A stretch of DNA of 64,000 nucleotides from Viola odorata (taxonomy: Eukaryota > Streptophyta > Magnoliopsida > Malpighiales > Violaceae), in assembly GCA_963691705.1 (NCBI GenBank), contig OY829542.1, positions 60,350,427 through 60,414,426 on the forward strand, read 5' to 3'. The translations under genes and the position numbers were made by a program. Each line of letters starts with the position of its first letter. The first letter of the stretch is position 1. Below are positions 23,367 to 33,385 of the stretch, piece after piece. Under the pieces are notes generated by a model. The model ran no database searches and was not told where the DNA came from. It worked only from the letters and a program-made list of their open reading frames with translations.

Positions 23367-26300
23367 ATGAATATTAATTCGGATTGTCTTGATAAACCTT
23401 ACGTCTTTACTGGTGAAGAGATTATCGCCGTAACAGAGGATGAGTTTGAGATTCCGCATGAGTTAGCCCGTTTGGTAGAGAATTCAGAGAGAAAGATAAT
23501 CCCTCACCAGGAGGAATTAGAAGAGATAAACTTGGGGGCAAGCAGTGATGATCGGAAGATTGTCAAGATCGGAACAACCTTGAATTCTGTTCAGAAAGAG
23601 AGGTTGATTTCGCTCCTCAAAGAGTACGTGGACGTATTCGCATGGTCATATGAGGATATGCCGGGTCTTGACCCTGATATAGTTGAGCACCGTATTCCGT
23701 TGAAACCCGAGTACAAGCCTGTAAAACAGAAACTCCGGAGGATGCACCCCGATGTTCTTTTGAAGATAAAGGAAGAAGTCACAAAACAATTAGATGCGGG
23801 TTTTCTAAGAGTTGCTGAATACCCGGAATGGGTCGCCAACATTGTGCCGGTACCGAAGAAAGATGGGAAAGTTCGCATGTGTGTAGATTTTCGGGATCTT
23901 AATCGAGCAAGTCCCAAAGATGACTTCCCACTCCCTCATATCGATATCCTAGTAGACAGTGCCGCCCATAATGACATGTTCTCCTTCATGGATGGTTTTT
24001 CAGGATACAATCAGATTAAGATGGCTCCTGAAGATAGCGAGAAAACAACCTTTATCACACCTTGGGGAACGTTTTGCTACAAGGTGATGCCTTTCGGTTT
24101 GAAGAATGCAGGTGCTACTTACCAGCGTGCCGCCGTTACTTTGTTTCATGACATGATGCATAAAGAAGTTGAGATATATGTCGATGACATGATAGCTAAG
24201 TCGTGCAAGACACAGAACCATGTTGACGTCCTAAAAAAGGTTTTTGAAAGGTTGAGACAGTTTCAGTTACGGTTAAATCCGGCCAAGTGTACCTTTGGAG
24301 TGACATCAGGAAAGTTATTAGGGTTTATCGTCAGTAATAGAGGCATAGAAGTAGATCCCGACAAGGTGAAGGCGATCCAAGAGTTACCTTCTCCCAAAAC
24401 CGAGAAAGAAGTACGGAGTTTCTTAGGGCGTATTAACTATATTGCCCGCTTCATTAGTCAGTTGACACTTACCTGCGAGCCGATGTTCAGAATGTTGAGG
24501 AAGAACGAAGATGCAGAATGGGATGAGAGTTGCCAAAGAGCTTTCGAGAAGATCAAGACGTATTTACAGAGTCCTCCAGTGTTGGTCCCTCCAACTCCGG
24601 GACGCCCTTTACTTATGTATTTGACGGTCACCGCTAGTGCCATGGGTTGTGTTTTAGGGCAACATGATGAATCGGGGAGACGTGAGCAAGCCATCTACTA
24701 CCTGAGTAAGAAGTTCAATGAATGTGAAATGCGTTATTCCATGTTAGAGCGGACTTGTTGCGCTTTAGCATGGAGTGCTCGAAGACTCAGGCATTATATG
24801 TTATATTACACGACCTGGTTGATTTCTCGTATGGATCCTTTGAAGTATATTTTTGAGAAACCCTATTTGTCGAGTCGAATTTGTAGATGGCAAGTCTTGT
24901 TGGCAGAATATGAGATTATGTATGTAACTCGAAAGGCGGTTAAAGCAAGTGCTCTCGCCGATCACTTGGCGGATCATGCTATTGATGAATATGAATCACT
25001 AAATTTTGATTTTCCAGATGAAGATATAGTAGTGATTGATGCTGAGCTTAAGGAAAATACAGCAGAAGATGAGTGGTGGACCATGTTCTTCGATGGTGCG
25101 GTGAACCTTTCAGGAAAAGGGGTGGGTGCTGTAATCATAGCACCTGATGGACGACAATTCCCCGTGGCTTGCAAATTGAATTTCCCATGTACAAATAACA
25201 TTGCTGAATATGAGGCATGCATCAGTGGATTAATGGCAGCAATCGATTTGAAGGTGAAGAGATTGGAGATTTTTGGAGACTCCGCCCTTGTTATCTATCA
25301 AGCACAAGAGTTGTGGCAAACTAGAGATTCAAAGCTAATACCTTACCAAAAATTTCTCACCAAGCTTATAGATGAGTTTGAAGAAACTAAGTTCAATCGA
25401 ATCGATCGAGAGAAGAATCGTTTCGCAGATGCATTAGCTACTCTAGCCTCTATGTTCAAACTGGAGTGCGGAGTGATGCTCCAACCATTAAGAGTAGAAG
25501 TGAGAGATACTCCGGCATGTTGTGCTTCATTAGAAGATGAGCCAGATGGGAAGCCGTGGTTCCATGACCTAGTGCAATTTATCAAATGTCGAGAATATCC
25601 ACCGAGGGCAAGCCGGAGTGATAAGAAAACTCTTCAGCGTTTGGCTTTAGATTTCTACCTTGATGGTGAAGTTTTGTACAAAAGAAAGGCGGATGGTGCC
25701 TTGCTTCGTTGTGTTATCGCTCATGAGGCCAAGAAGATCATGACTGAGACCCATGAGGGGATTTGTGCTACGCATGCTAGTGGACACATGATGGTGAGAC
25801 AGATAATGAGAAGGGGTTACTTCTGGCTCACCATGGAGCGAGATTGCATTGACTATGTCAGGAAGTGTCACAAATGTCAAATTTACGCTGACCACATCCA
25901 TGTCCCTCCTACTCCTCTTTTTAATATGACATCCCCATGGCCTTTCGCAATGTGGGGAATTGACATCATCGGCCAGATTCACCCGAAAGCATCTAATGGT
26001 CACCGGTTCATCCTTGTTGCAATCGACTATTTCACAAAGTGGGTTGAGGCTGCCTCTTACCCAAACATCACTCAAAAGACAACTATGCGATTCATCGAGA
26101 AGAACATTATCTGCCGCTATGGGGTCCCTGAAACGATCATCACAGATAATGGCACCAATTTGAATGGGAAGCTAATCGACAACCTTTGTAAACAATGGAG
26201 AATCAAGCATCGAAACTCTTCGCCTTATCGACCAAAGATGAATGGCGCCGTCGAGGCGGCAAACAAAAACTTGAAGAAAATTATTCAGAAAATGGTGGTC

Positions 26301-26804
26301 ACCCATAAGGATTGGCACGACATGCTTCCTTTTGCCTTGCACGCTTATCGGATCGCAATTCGTACTTCTACGGGCGCAACTCCTTATTCCTTAGTCTACG
26401 GCATGGAGGCGGTGATTCCACTCGAGGTGGAAATCCCTTCTCTCAGAATCTTAGCGGAATCAGAAGTGGAAGAGTCTGATTGGGCGAGGGTGAGGTATGA
26501 GCAGTTGAATTTAATCTCGGAAAAACGATTGACAGCCATGTGTCATGCTCAATTGTATCAAAAGAGGATGGCTAACAGTTATAACAAGAAAGTGCGGCCT
26601 CGCGAGTTCAAGACTGGGGATTTAGTATTGAAGAAGATTCTTCCCCATCAGGAGGATAGTCGAGGGAAGTGGGCCCCTAAGTATGAAGGACCGTACGTGG
26701 TCAGGCACGTATTCTCGGGAAATACTTTGAGACTCGCTAATATGGACGGAGATGATTTGCCGAGACCAGTGAATGCCGAATCAGTCAAGATGTACTTCGC
26801 CTAG
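23367..26804 (+). CDS. pol: RT-RNaseH-aRNaseH-integrase polyprotein, unit 1
   Basis: 1145 residues, fully open. Reverse transcriptase covers about residues 120-330, with the catalytic box YVDD near 271-274 and FRDLNRASPKDDFPLP upstream. The original gypsy RNase H remnant follows (about 415-480: ASAMGCVLGQHDESGRREQ). A second, archaeal-type RNase H sits at about 570-695 (MFFDGAVNLSGKGVGAVI, GDSALVI, NRFADALATLAS), the mark of the Tat lineage. Integrase has an HHCC zinc finger (about 795-840, ending CHKCQ), a DDE core with Asp in WGIDIIG, Asp in TDNGTN and Glu in NGAVEAANKN about 36 residues later, and a C-terminal KWAPKYEGPYVV segment. It copies the RNA into DNA and inserts it. One residue differs from unit 2 (Pro versus Thr in the GV-ETIITDN motif). 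Confidence 0.93.
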   Translation: MNINSDCLDKPYVFTGEEIIAVTEDEFEIPHELARLVENSERKIIPHQEELEEINLGASSDDRKIVKIGTTLNSVQKERLISLLKEYVDVFAWSYEDMPGLDPDIVEHRIPLKPEYKPVKQKLRRMHPDVLLKIKEEVTKQLDAGFLRVAEYPEWVANIVPVPKKDGKVRMCVDFRDLNRASPKDDFPLPHIDILVDSAAHNDMFSFMDGFSGYNQIKMAPEDSEKTTFITPWGTFCYKVMPFGLKNAGATYQRAAVTLFHDMMHKEVEIYVDDMIAKSCKTQNHVDVLKKVFERLRQFQLRLNPAKCTFGVTSGKLLGFIVSNRGIEVDPDKVKAIQELPSPKTEKEVRSFLGRINYIARFISQLTLTCEPMFRMLRKNEDAEWDESCQRAFEKIKTYLQSPPVLVPPTPGRPLLMYLTVTASAMGCVLGQHDESGRREQAIYYLSKKFNECEMRYSMLERTCCALAWSARRLRHYMLYYTTWLISRMDPLKYIFEKPYLSSRICRWQVLLAEYEIMYVTRKAVKASALADHLADHAIDEYESLNFDFPDEDIVVIDAELKENTAEDEWWTMFFDGAVNLSGKGVGAVIIAPDGRQFPVACKLNFPCTNNIAEYEACISGLMAAIDLKVKRLEIFGDSALVIYQAQELWQTRDSKLIPYQKFLTKLIDEFEETKFNRIDREKNRFADALATLASMFKLECGVMLQPLRVEVRDTPACCASLEDEPDGKPWFHDLVQFIKCREYPPRASRSDKKTLQRLALDFYLDGEVLYKRKADGALLRCVIAHEAKKIMTETHEGICATHASGHMMVRQIMRRGYFWLTMERDCIDYVRKCHKCQIYADHIHVPPTPLFNMTSPWPFAMWGIDIIGQIHPKASNGHRFILVAIDYFTKWVEAASYPNITQKTTMRFIEKNIICRYGVPETIITDNGTNLNGKLIDNLCKQWRIKHRNSSPYRPKMNGAVEAANKNLKKIIQKMVVTHKDWHDMLPFALHAYRIAIRTSTGATPYSLVYGMEAVIPLEVEIPSLRILAESEVEESDWARVRYEQLNLISEKRLTAMCHAQLYQKRMANSYNKKVRPREFKTGDLVLKKILPHQEDSRGKWAPKYEGPYVVRHVFSGNTLRLANMDGDDLPRPVNAESVKMYFA

Positions 26805-27110
26805 GGACCTGCAGACTGCGCATCTTTTTAAATTGGAAGATAGGGTTTTATCATGACAAGCCAATCTAATATTCATTCTGAATTAATAAAATAAGCATTT
26901 TTCCAAAAGTTGCATGTTTTAAATTTTTATTTTTTGCCCTCGGGGTAACAAGGAGGAAGCATGGTACCAACGGTCGTGGGGAATGGTTCGGATTGCGAAG
27001 GCGGGATGTAGCCCTTTGTCACTAATCAATGTTAGTTTTGCAGGAATTTGACCTCTGTTTTGCAGAGATACCCTTTTTGAAGCAGCAAACCACGAATTTA
27101 AATTCGCAAG
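26805..27110 (+). other. Start of Ogre-like 3' UTR, unit 1
   Basis: Non-coding stretch after the integrase stop. I see no conserved domain. It leads into the repeat array that follows. Confidence 0.5.
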
Positions 27111-27547
27111 GCATCCGAGTGGAGCACCAGCGTCTGAGCAGAGCTGGACGTTATATTTCTGCATCGCGGTTTTCGAGTGGAGACGTCCGAGTGAATCCGC
27201 ATTTTACTTTCTGTAAGACCTCCGAGTGGAGTCATCAGTGTCCGAGTGGAACTGAGTTTTTAGGCATCCGAGTGGAGCCATCAGCGTCCGAGTGGAGCTG
27301 AATTTTTCAACGTCCGAGTGGAGTTGTCGGCAGCTGAGTAGAGCCGTATTTCAAGACATCCGAGTGGAGTCACCAGTGTCCGAGTGGAACTGAATTTGCA
27401 AGGCATCCGAGTGGAGCCACCAGCGTCTGAGCAGAGCTGGGATTTATATTTCTGCGTCGCGGTTTTCGAGTGGAGACGTCCGAGTGTAGCCGCATCTTTA
27501 CTTTTTGCAAGGTATCCGAGGGGACCATCAGCATCCGAGTGGAGCTA
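27111..27547 (+). repeat. 3' UTR short-repeat array, unit 1
   Basis: The word TCCGAGTGGA recurs ten times, mostly within a degenerate unit of about 35-50 bp (..CATCCGAGTGGAGCCACCAG..). A longer block starting TTATATTTCTGC recurs about 293 bp apart (27151 and 27444), giving a higher-order repeat. Ogre-like elements are known to have variable tandem repeats between integrase and 3' LTR that can seed satellites. Confidence 0.8.
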
Positions 27548-27744
27548 AATTTTCATTACTACATCAACGTTCGAAATAGAGGTAACATTACGTTAAGCAA
27601 TTCATTTTTCTATAAGACGTCGGGTGAAGGTAAGCCCACATTCCCGCAATTTATGGCTTTGCATTTCAAGGTTTGCGGTACACAGGGCAACCGTCTTTAC
27701 TGCTCATCAAAAGTTTCAGTTACACTGTATTTTTGATAAGACAG

Positions 27745-27759
27745 TAAAGAGGGGGCAAC
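27745..27759 (+). promoter_or_regulatory. Polypurine tract, unit 1
   Basis: TAAAGAGGGGGCAAC immediately precedes the middle LTR. The purine run would prime plus-strand DNA synthesis. The four-base CAAC spacer before TG is also present before the right LTR. Confidence 0.75.
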
Positions 27760-30525
27760 TGTTGCTACCAGTTTTTTAACACGTTTCACACGCATTTCAT
27801 TTGGTTTTAATCAGTACCGTCATTTTTTCGTTAGTTGCTATTATTTGTGTTTTACGGTGATATTTTCATTGTTTCTTTTGTGTTTATTATTATTTATTGT
27901 TTTTTATTATTATTTTTATTATTATTTATTATTTTATTTTATTATTTATTGTTTTTTTAGTCGAGTCGTTATCGGTACTAATTAGGTTTGTTCGAGTCTT
28001 TAATCCAACCAGAGCAGGTAAATTATTCCTTACATTTTTATTCCCTCGCCCATCCGGTCACTACCTCGTGTCTCCCCATTTTTCTATTCCCGTCCGACCA
28101 AGCCCGCTCCTACCCATCATCTGATTTTTCAATCAATTAACCCATACTACCTCCCTAATTAAAAGGGTTAATCACCCCATTCGAACGAGGGAGCTAAAAA
28201 AAAAACTCAATCCCTCTCCCTCTGCCAAAACTAGCTAATCCCGTCTCCCTCTCCCGAAATTAATCCCTCTCCTTCGTTCAGTTAATCAACCCAACCCAAT
28301 CAGCCCCCAAAAATCAGTCAATCCTCACGGCCAAACCCATTCCAAAACAGCCCCAAACCGCCACCCAAACCAAACCAAAATCAGTCAACACTGCCCACGC
28401 CGATCACCATCAACCACCCAATCATCAAACCACCACTGCCCTCTCAATCTCTCAACCCGAACCGCCACCCAAACCAAACCAAAATCACTGCCGCCCACGC
28501 CGATCACCATCAACCACCCAATCATCAAACCACCACTGCCCTCTCAATCTCTCAACCCAAACCGCCACCCAAACCAAACCAAAATCACTGCCGCCCAGCC
28601 GAATCAACCCAAACCAGCCACTACCACCACCCAAACCACCACCAAAACCAACCCCAAATAAACGCCTCTGCTGCCCAAATTAATTAAACCACAAAATAGA
28701 ACATCACCTTTCATTCCCGGTTCTTCCCCACAATCCCGATTTATCATCTCTGCTCCCAGTCACCCACTGCTCCGGCCGCCGCGCTCCACTCCAGTAGCCG
28801 TCTGATTCGCCGCAACCCCCTGCTGCTCCGCCGCGTGTGCTTTCTCCTCCGGACCAGCAGCACTCCGTAACTTCTTGCTTCTTTTTCCTTTGTTTGCTTG
28901 TTGTTTGTGCTTGCTTTGCTGTTGTGTTTGTGCTTATTTTGCAGGGGTTTCGGGTTGAGGAGAAGGAATGGGTTAGCCGCCGGCGGCTGAAGCAAAGAAA
29001 AAGGAATGAAGGTGGAGCCGCCGGCGGCAGCAGAGAAGAGAAAGAGATGATAGGTTTAGGTTTAGGTTTCATGTATGCTTATTTTATGAATTGGGTTGTG
29101 GGCTTGGGCCGGCCAAAGGAAGAAAAGAAAGAAGATGGGCTGATGTGTTAGGCTGGCCCATTAGAGAGTTTTATTTATTTGTTCGTAATTTTGTGTGCAT
29201 GCTTGTAATATTTATTTATATGTTTGCTTACTTATTTATTTTATGCTACTAATCAATTTGTGATGCAGGTATTCGAGGAGATTTTTATTAGTCGTTCTAT
29301 TTGTTACATGATTGAATGCTTGATTATTTTAGAATTGCTAGATTTAAAATAAACTTTTTGCATAATAATTAATTTATAATAATTTCACTTAAATCGACCC
29401 ATGTTTGAACGAATTAGGTAGAAATACTCAACATTTTATTTTCTTTAAATGCATGAAATCTGAGCAGGATTAGTAATAAACATCGCTTATTAATTCAATT
29501 GCATGATTATTAATCACTAAAATCCTCAAGTCTTTTAATCCCTACAAATCAAAATGAATAAAATCAACCCAAGAAAACTAAACGAAGTAGTAATCAAACA
29601 TTAGGATTTAAATCTCTTCCGATAACTTAAGCTCCTCTAAATTTTTAGGATAGTAAATCACCAAAGAAAATAATCACTTGAAAGCGAAAAGATAGTAAGT
29701 GGGCCTTAAGCCCAACTCGTAGAAAATACCTCCATATTTTAATCTCTCTTTTAAATCTTTAAATGTTGAATGATCATTTAAATTATGCTTGTTTCGTGTG
29801 CGGCTTCGACCCCACGATTGTTTTAATTTATGCTATATTGACGAATGTGTTATGTGCGCGGCTTCGACCCCACTTCCCGGTTTTTCTCTTTTCAACGTGT
29901 TTTTCTCGCATTCATGAAAATGGTACTTTGCTAGTCTACGCATGCTAGAATCACTTAGTAAATAGGTTAATCATATGCATAGGCCCTATGATGATAGTGA
30001 TCCATCGTTATTCACTAGGATCATCGCTTTGGTAAAGATTAATAAAATGGTAGTAATCTCACCTAATCAATTTTGCATGTAATCGGACTAATTTTGAACT
30101 CGGCTAAATATAATCGGAATGGGTATGCAACCAACCTTTTTATCTTTTAGAGGGTAAAATGTTATTTTCTGTTTAAACAACTCGACAATAATTAGGATAA
30201 AATCAATCCAACAGACTTAAAAACTAAAGCGATGATTCCCTTCTGAGGACCCAATTACTTGTTTTCAACATGATTTTTAAACACCTCTTTTAGAACCGGT
30301 AACCTTTTTAGGATGAGACTTGGGTGCCTAACACCTTCCCAAGTCCATAATACGACCCCGAACCATCGTTCTCGGGTTTAGACCCTTTTCTTTTGTGCCT
30401 TAGTTTTTATTTTATTTTCTTCTTTTTCGGACTTTTTAGGTTTCCCTAAACCTTAGAATTAGGGTGGCGACTTCATTGTTATGTGATTTCATTGCGTCCC
30501 AAATTTCGCTCGCGACGGTGCGACA
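27760..30525 (+). repeat. Ogre-like LTR 2 (middle, shared)
   Basis: A full 2766-bp LTR that serves as 3' LTR of unit 1 and 5' LTR of unit 2. It is preceded by a polypurine tract and followed at 30529 by a primer-binding site. No target duplication flanks it. It matches LTR 3 wherever I compared them. Confidence 0.93.
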
Positions 30526-30528
30526 GTT

Positions 30529-30547
30529 TGGCGACTTCACTGGGGAC
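30529..30547 (+). promoter_or_regulatory. Primer-binding site (tRNA-Arg), unit 2
   Basis: Identical to the site at 16662-16680 and located 3 bp after the middle LTR. Confidence 0.85.
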
Positions 30548-31003
30548 TTTTTGGGTCGAAGCCGGTATTGTTTGTTTGAGGTGTTTATTTGTATTATTTG
30601 ATTATTTATTCGCTTTAATATCAACTGTTGTATTCTCACTCGCATTTCACGCATAATGCCCTTTCGCCGGGCCTTCCCAAATAGGATTAGGATGGTATTA
30701 GTGATGCCCTGAGGACTTGGGTCCCAGTCAGCTTTCATGAACCCTAACTCGGATTCGAACCCCTAAATGGGTGAGCGCCCCGATTCTTTTGTGTTTCGGT
30801 CAGCAATCACGTATCCATTTACTGAGGGACCACTTCTTGGTATCGTCCGGGAGCCTTTCAGCCAGTTAGAAGTAGTTGGAGTTACCTAAGCATGTGCATC
30901 ACAATCGCGTGTGTGTTGTTTGAAGTGATCCCCTATTGTCATAATTCTCTTTTTTTATGTATCCATTAAACCTTGTCATTATTGAATTATTTTGTGTATT
31001 GAT

Positions 31004-32794
31004 ATGTTTGCTAACACATGTTTAGCATTTGCAACAGGACCCATCTTGCTTATTCGTCCGATGGCTGTACCCACTATGCTTTCACTTGATGCTTTTGGGA
31101 AAAAGAGTTACGATAATCAGTTGATACATGGGGACATGTTAGAACCGGGTTTTGTGTCGGATGTCATGACCAAGGTTAGCGCGGAGAAGGTAGAGTTTGA
31201 TGTTACAAAGATCAAGGAATTGAGAAATGAGCTTACTGTTGATGAGAAAACGCAATTCCAATACAAGTATGGGAAACTGTTAATGCTATTAGATGTGAAG
31301 GTTGACCTAAGCTGCATCCGAGCAGCTCTACAATTCTGGGACCCTTACTACCGATGTTTCTCCTTCGACAAAGGAATAGATTTGACTCCTACTCTAGAGG
31401 AATACGCCGCATTATTATGCTTTTCTCCCCCGGTATCATGTATTTACCAGAATGTTCTTGTTAAGTCTGTTAGCGTCAAATCGAGCTTGGACAAATTGGT
31501 GGGGGTCCCAACTCGTTGGAGAAATGAGAATTATGCGTGGGGTTGGTCAGATATCGTCAATCAATTTCATTTATCCCAAGGGGAGAGGCGGTTGAAGGTC
31601 CTAGCCTTCGCCATAATGGGTTTAGTATTACTTCCTAAGATGAAGGATTGTGTTGACTTTGAAGCGGCTAATGTGTTTCATGAGATGGAAAGGAATAAAA
31701 TCAACCCTACAACAGCTATTCTGGCGGAGACATTTCGGTCCCTAGATCTTTGCAGACGGACCGGAAAAGGAAAACTCACTTGTTGCACTCAACTCTTAAC
31801 TGTATGGTTGATTAGCCACTTCAAGCAAGCACCGAGTCAGTCTTTGTTTACTCCAAGCTATCTAGGCATGGATCCCTTGGTGAAGGTCATTAGGGGAATG
31901 GGCCAAACAGTAGCCGTAGATAAATGGAAAATGGAAGATAAAGAGACCTGGGTTAACCGATTTCTGAATCTTTCCGAAGAAGATATCGACAGACACGCCA
32001 AATGGTTGCGGATTGCTAATCCTATTGTGAGTTGTGGGGGCTTATTATGGGTCCCATTGATCGGAGTAAGGGGATGCGTGCCTTATTGCCCAGCTCTAGT
32101 CTTTGGTCAGTTTTGCATCATCCCCGCCACTTTCGGTATGTCAATCTCAAGTCTTCCGCACTCAGGAGAAACTGATACTCTACGCCAGTATGTGAACGAA
32201 TGGCGCACTCCATTTTGCCTTGAGGGGCATATTATTCCTACTCAACCAACAAAGGAATACTCAGAATGGAGGAAAAACAGGATTAATGGACATGTTTTGC
32301 CCCTCCCAGAAAATAGGAAGCCTACGGAAGAAGAAAGTGAATGCCATGCCAATACGGAGGTTAGTTATGTGGCTTATGCCCAATTGATGGGGCAATTGCA
32401 AGTAGTGAAAGAAGGACGAGATCTGGTGATAAAAGAGAGGGATAATCTCTTAATGGACAAGACGGATTTGGAGCATAAGATACGTGGACTGGAGAAGCGT
32501 GATAGTGAGAACATACGAAGGAACCTTAGAGACCGAAGGATAGCCAATGAGAATTTTAGAAGGAGAATGAAAGAAGAAGTCAATAAAAGGGAGATTTCAA
32601 GCGCTTTGGTCCGAGAGAAAGATGCGATGATTGGGATTTTGACTGATCGCCTCAAAGAAACAACCAGCATGGATGGAGAGAATCAAGTCTTGCGAGCTCG
32701 AGTAGCGGTTCTAGAAGCTGAAGTGAAGAAGAAGGTTGCTTTGATGGAGCAGATAGGAGAAAATGTCACCAGCAGTCAAGCCTCAAAATGTTGA
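31004..32794 (+). CDS. Ogre-type ORF1, unit 2
   Basis: Identical in protein sequence to the unit 1 ORF1: an N-terminal DUF7745/plant-mobile-domain-like region, then a long C-terminal coiled coil. The first ATG is at 31004 and a better-context ATG is at 31061. It ends with TGA 592 bp before the acceptor-like site of gag, so the two could be expressed from spliced or separate messages. Function is not established for this ORF class. Exact conservation in both units reflects recent duplication, not necessarily selection. Confidence 0.7.
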   Translation: MFANTCLAFATGPILLIRPMAVPTMLSLDAFGKKSYDNQLIHGDMLEPGFVSDVMTKVSAEKVEFDVTKIKELRNELTVDEKTQFQYKYGKLLMLLDVKVDLSCIRAALQFWDPYYRCFSFDKGIDLTPTLEEYAALLCFSPPVSCIYQNVLVKSVSVKSSLDKLVGVPTRWRNENYAWGWSDIVNQFHLSQGERRLKVLAFAIMGLVLLPKMKDCVDFEAANVFHEMERNKINPTTAILAETFRSLDLCRRTGKGKLTCCTQLLTVWLISHFKQAPSQSLFTPSYLGMDPLVKVIRGMGQTVAVDKWKMEDKETWVNRFLNLSEEDIDRHAKWLRIANPIVSCGGLLWVPLIGVRGCVPYCPALVFGQFCIIPATFGMSISSLPHSGETDTLRQYVNEWRTPFCLEGHIIPTQPTKEYSEWRKNRINGHVLPLPENRKPTEEESECHANTEVSYVAYAQLMGQLQVVKEGRDLVIKERDNLLMDKTDLEHKIRGLEKRDSENIRRNLRDRRIANENFRRRMKEEVNKREISSALVREKDAMIGILTDRLKETTSMDGENQVLRARVAVLEAEVKKKVALMEQIGENVTSSQASKC

Positions 32795-33385
32795 TTTATT
32801 TTAACGGTTGTACTACTTTAACGGTGTTTTACTTTGGATGTACCTTTTTCAAATGATTGGTTACAATCAAATGAATGATGGTTATTTCTTCTTCATGGAT
32901 GGTTACCATTCGCAACTGCTTGACCTTTCCTTTCATTTGTGTCGCTTGCTTCGATGCCTCTCTTTTATTTCCTTTTTTGAGAATGAATGAAAAGTTCCCT
33001 TTGTGATTTCAAGAATGAGGTTTATTTTACGATCCTAGGTTGAGTTTGGATTTTGGAAAAGAACGTAAGGGGCGGGGACCCTAACCTTGATAAAGGTTAG
33101 GAAAGGCTGTCAATTACGAGATCTTCCATCTTCCATCTTGATCAAGGAATCGTCAATATATGTTTCCCCTTTTCCCTTGCGAATGAATAGAAGTTTTCCT
33201 AGTCTCCTTCGTCAGCGTGATGGCTTCATGTTCCTTTCCTCCGAATCTCAAAAGTATCAAGTGAAAGATCGAAGAGGAGCCGGAGATTTGAATAAGCAGA
33301 GTGGAGTCCTCGAGTTAGCATTTCTGTTTGTTATTATTATTACTGTTTATGAAAATTAACATTTAGCTTTTCTCTTTGTTTTCAG

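Noticed and set aside
27111..27547. Regular short repeats as a CRISPR-like array
   Set aside because: The units are degenerate with unequal spacing and lie in a plant retrotransposon 3' UTR. There are no cas genes.
13893..30525. Two independent Ogre-like insertions side by side
   Set aside because: The middle LTR has a primer-binding site on its right and a polypurine tract on its left, and no target duplication. Only the outermost ends carry ATAGC.
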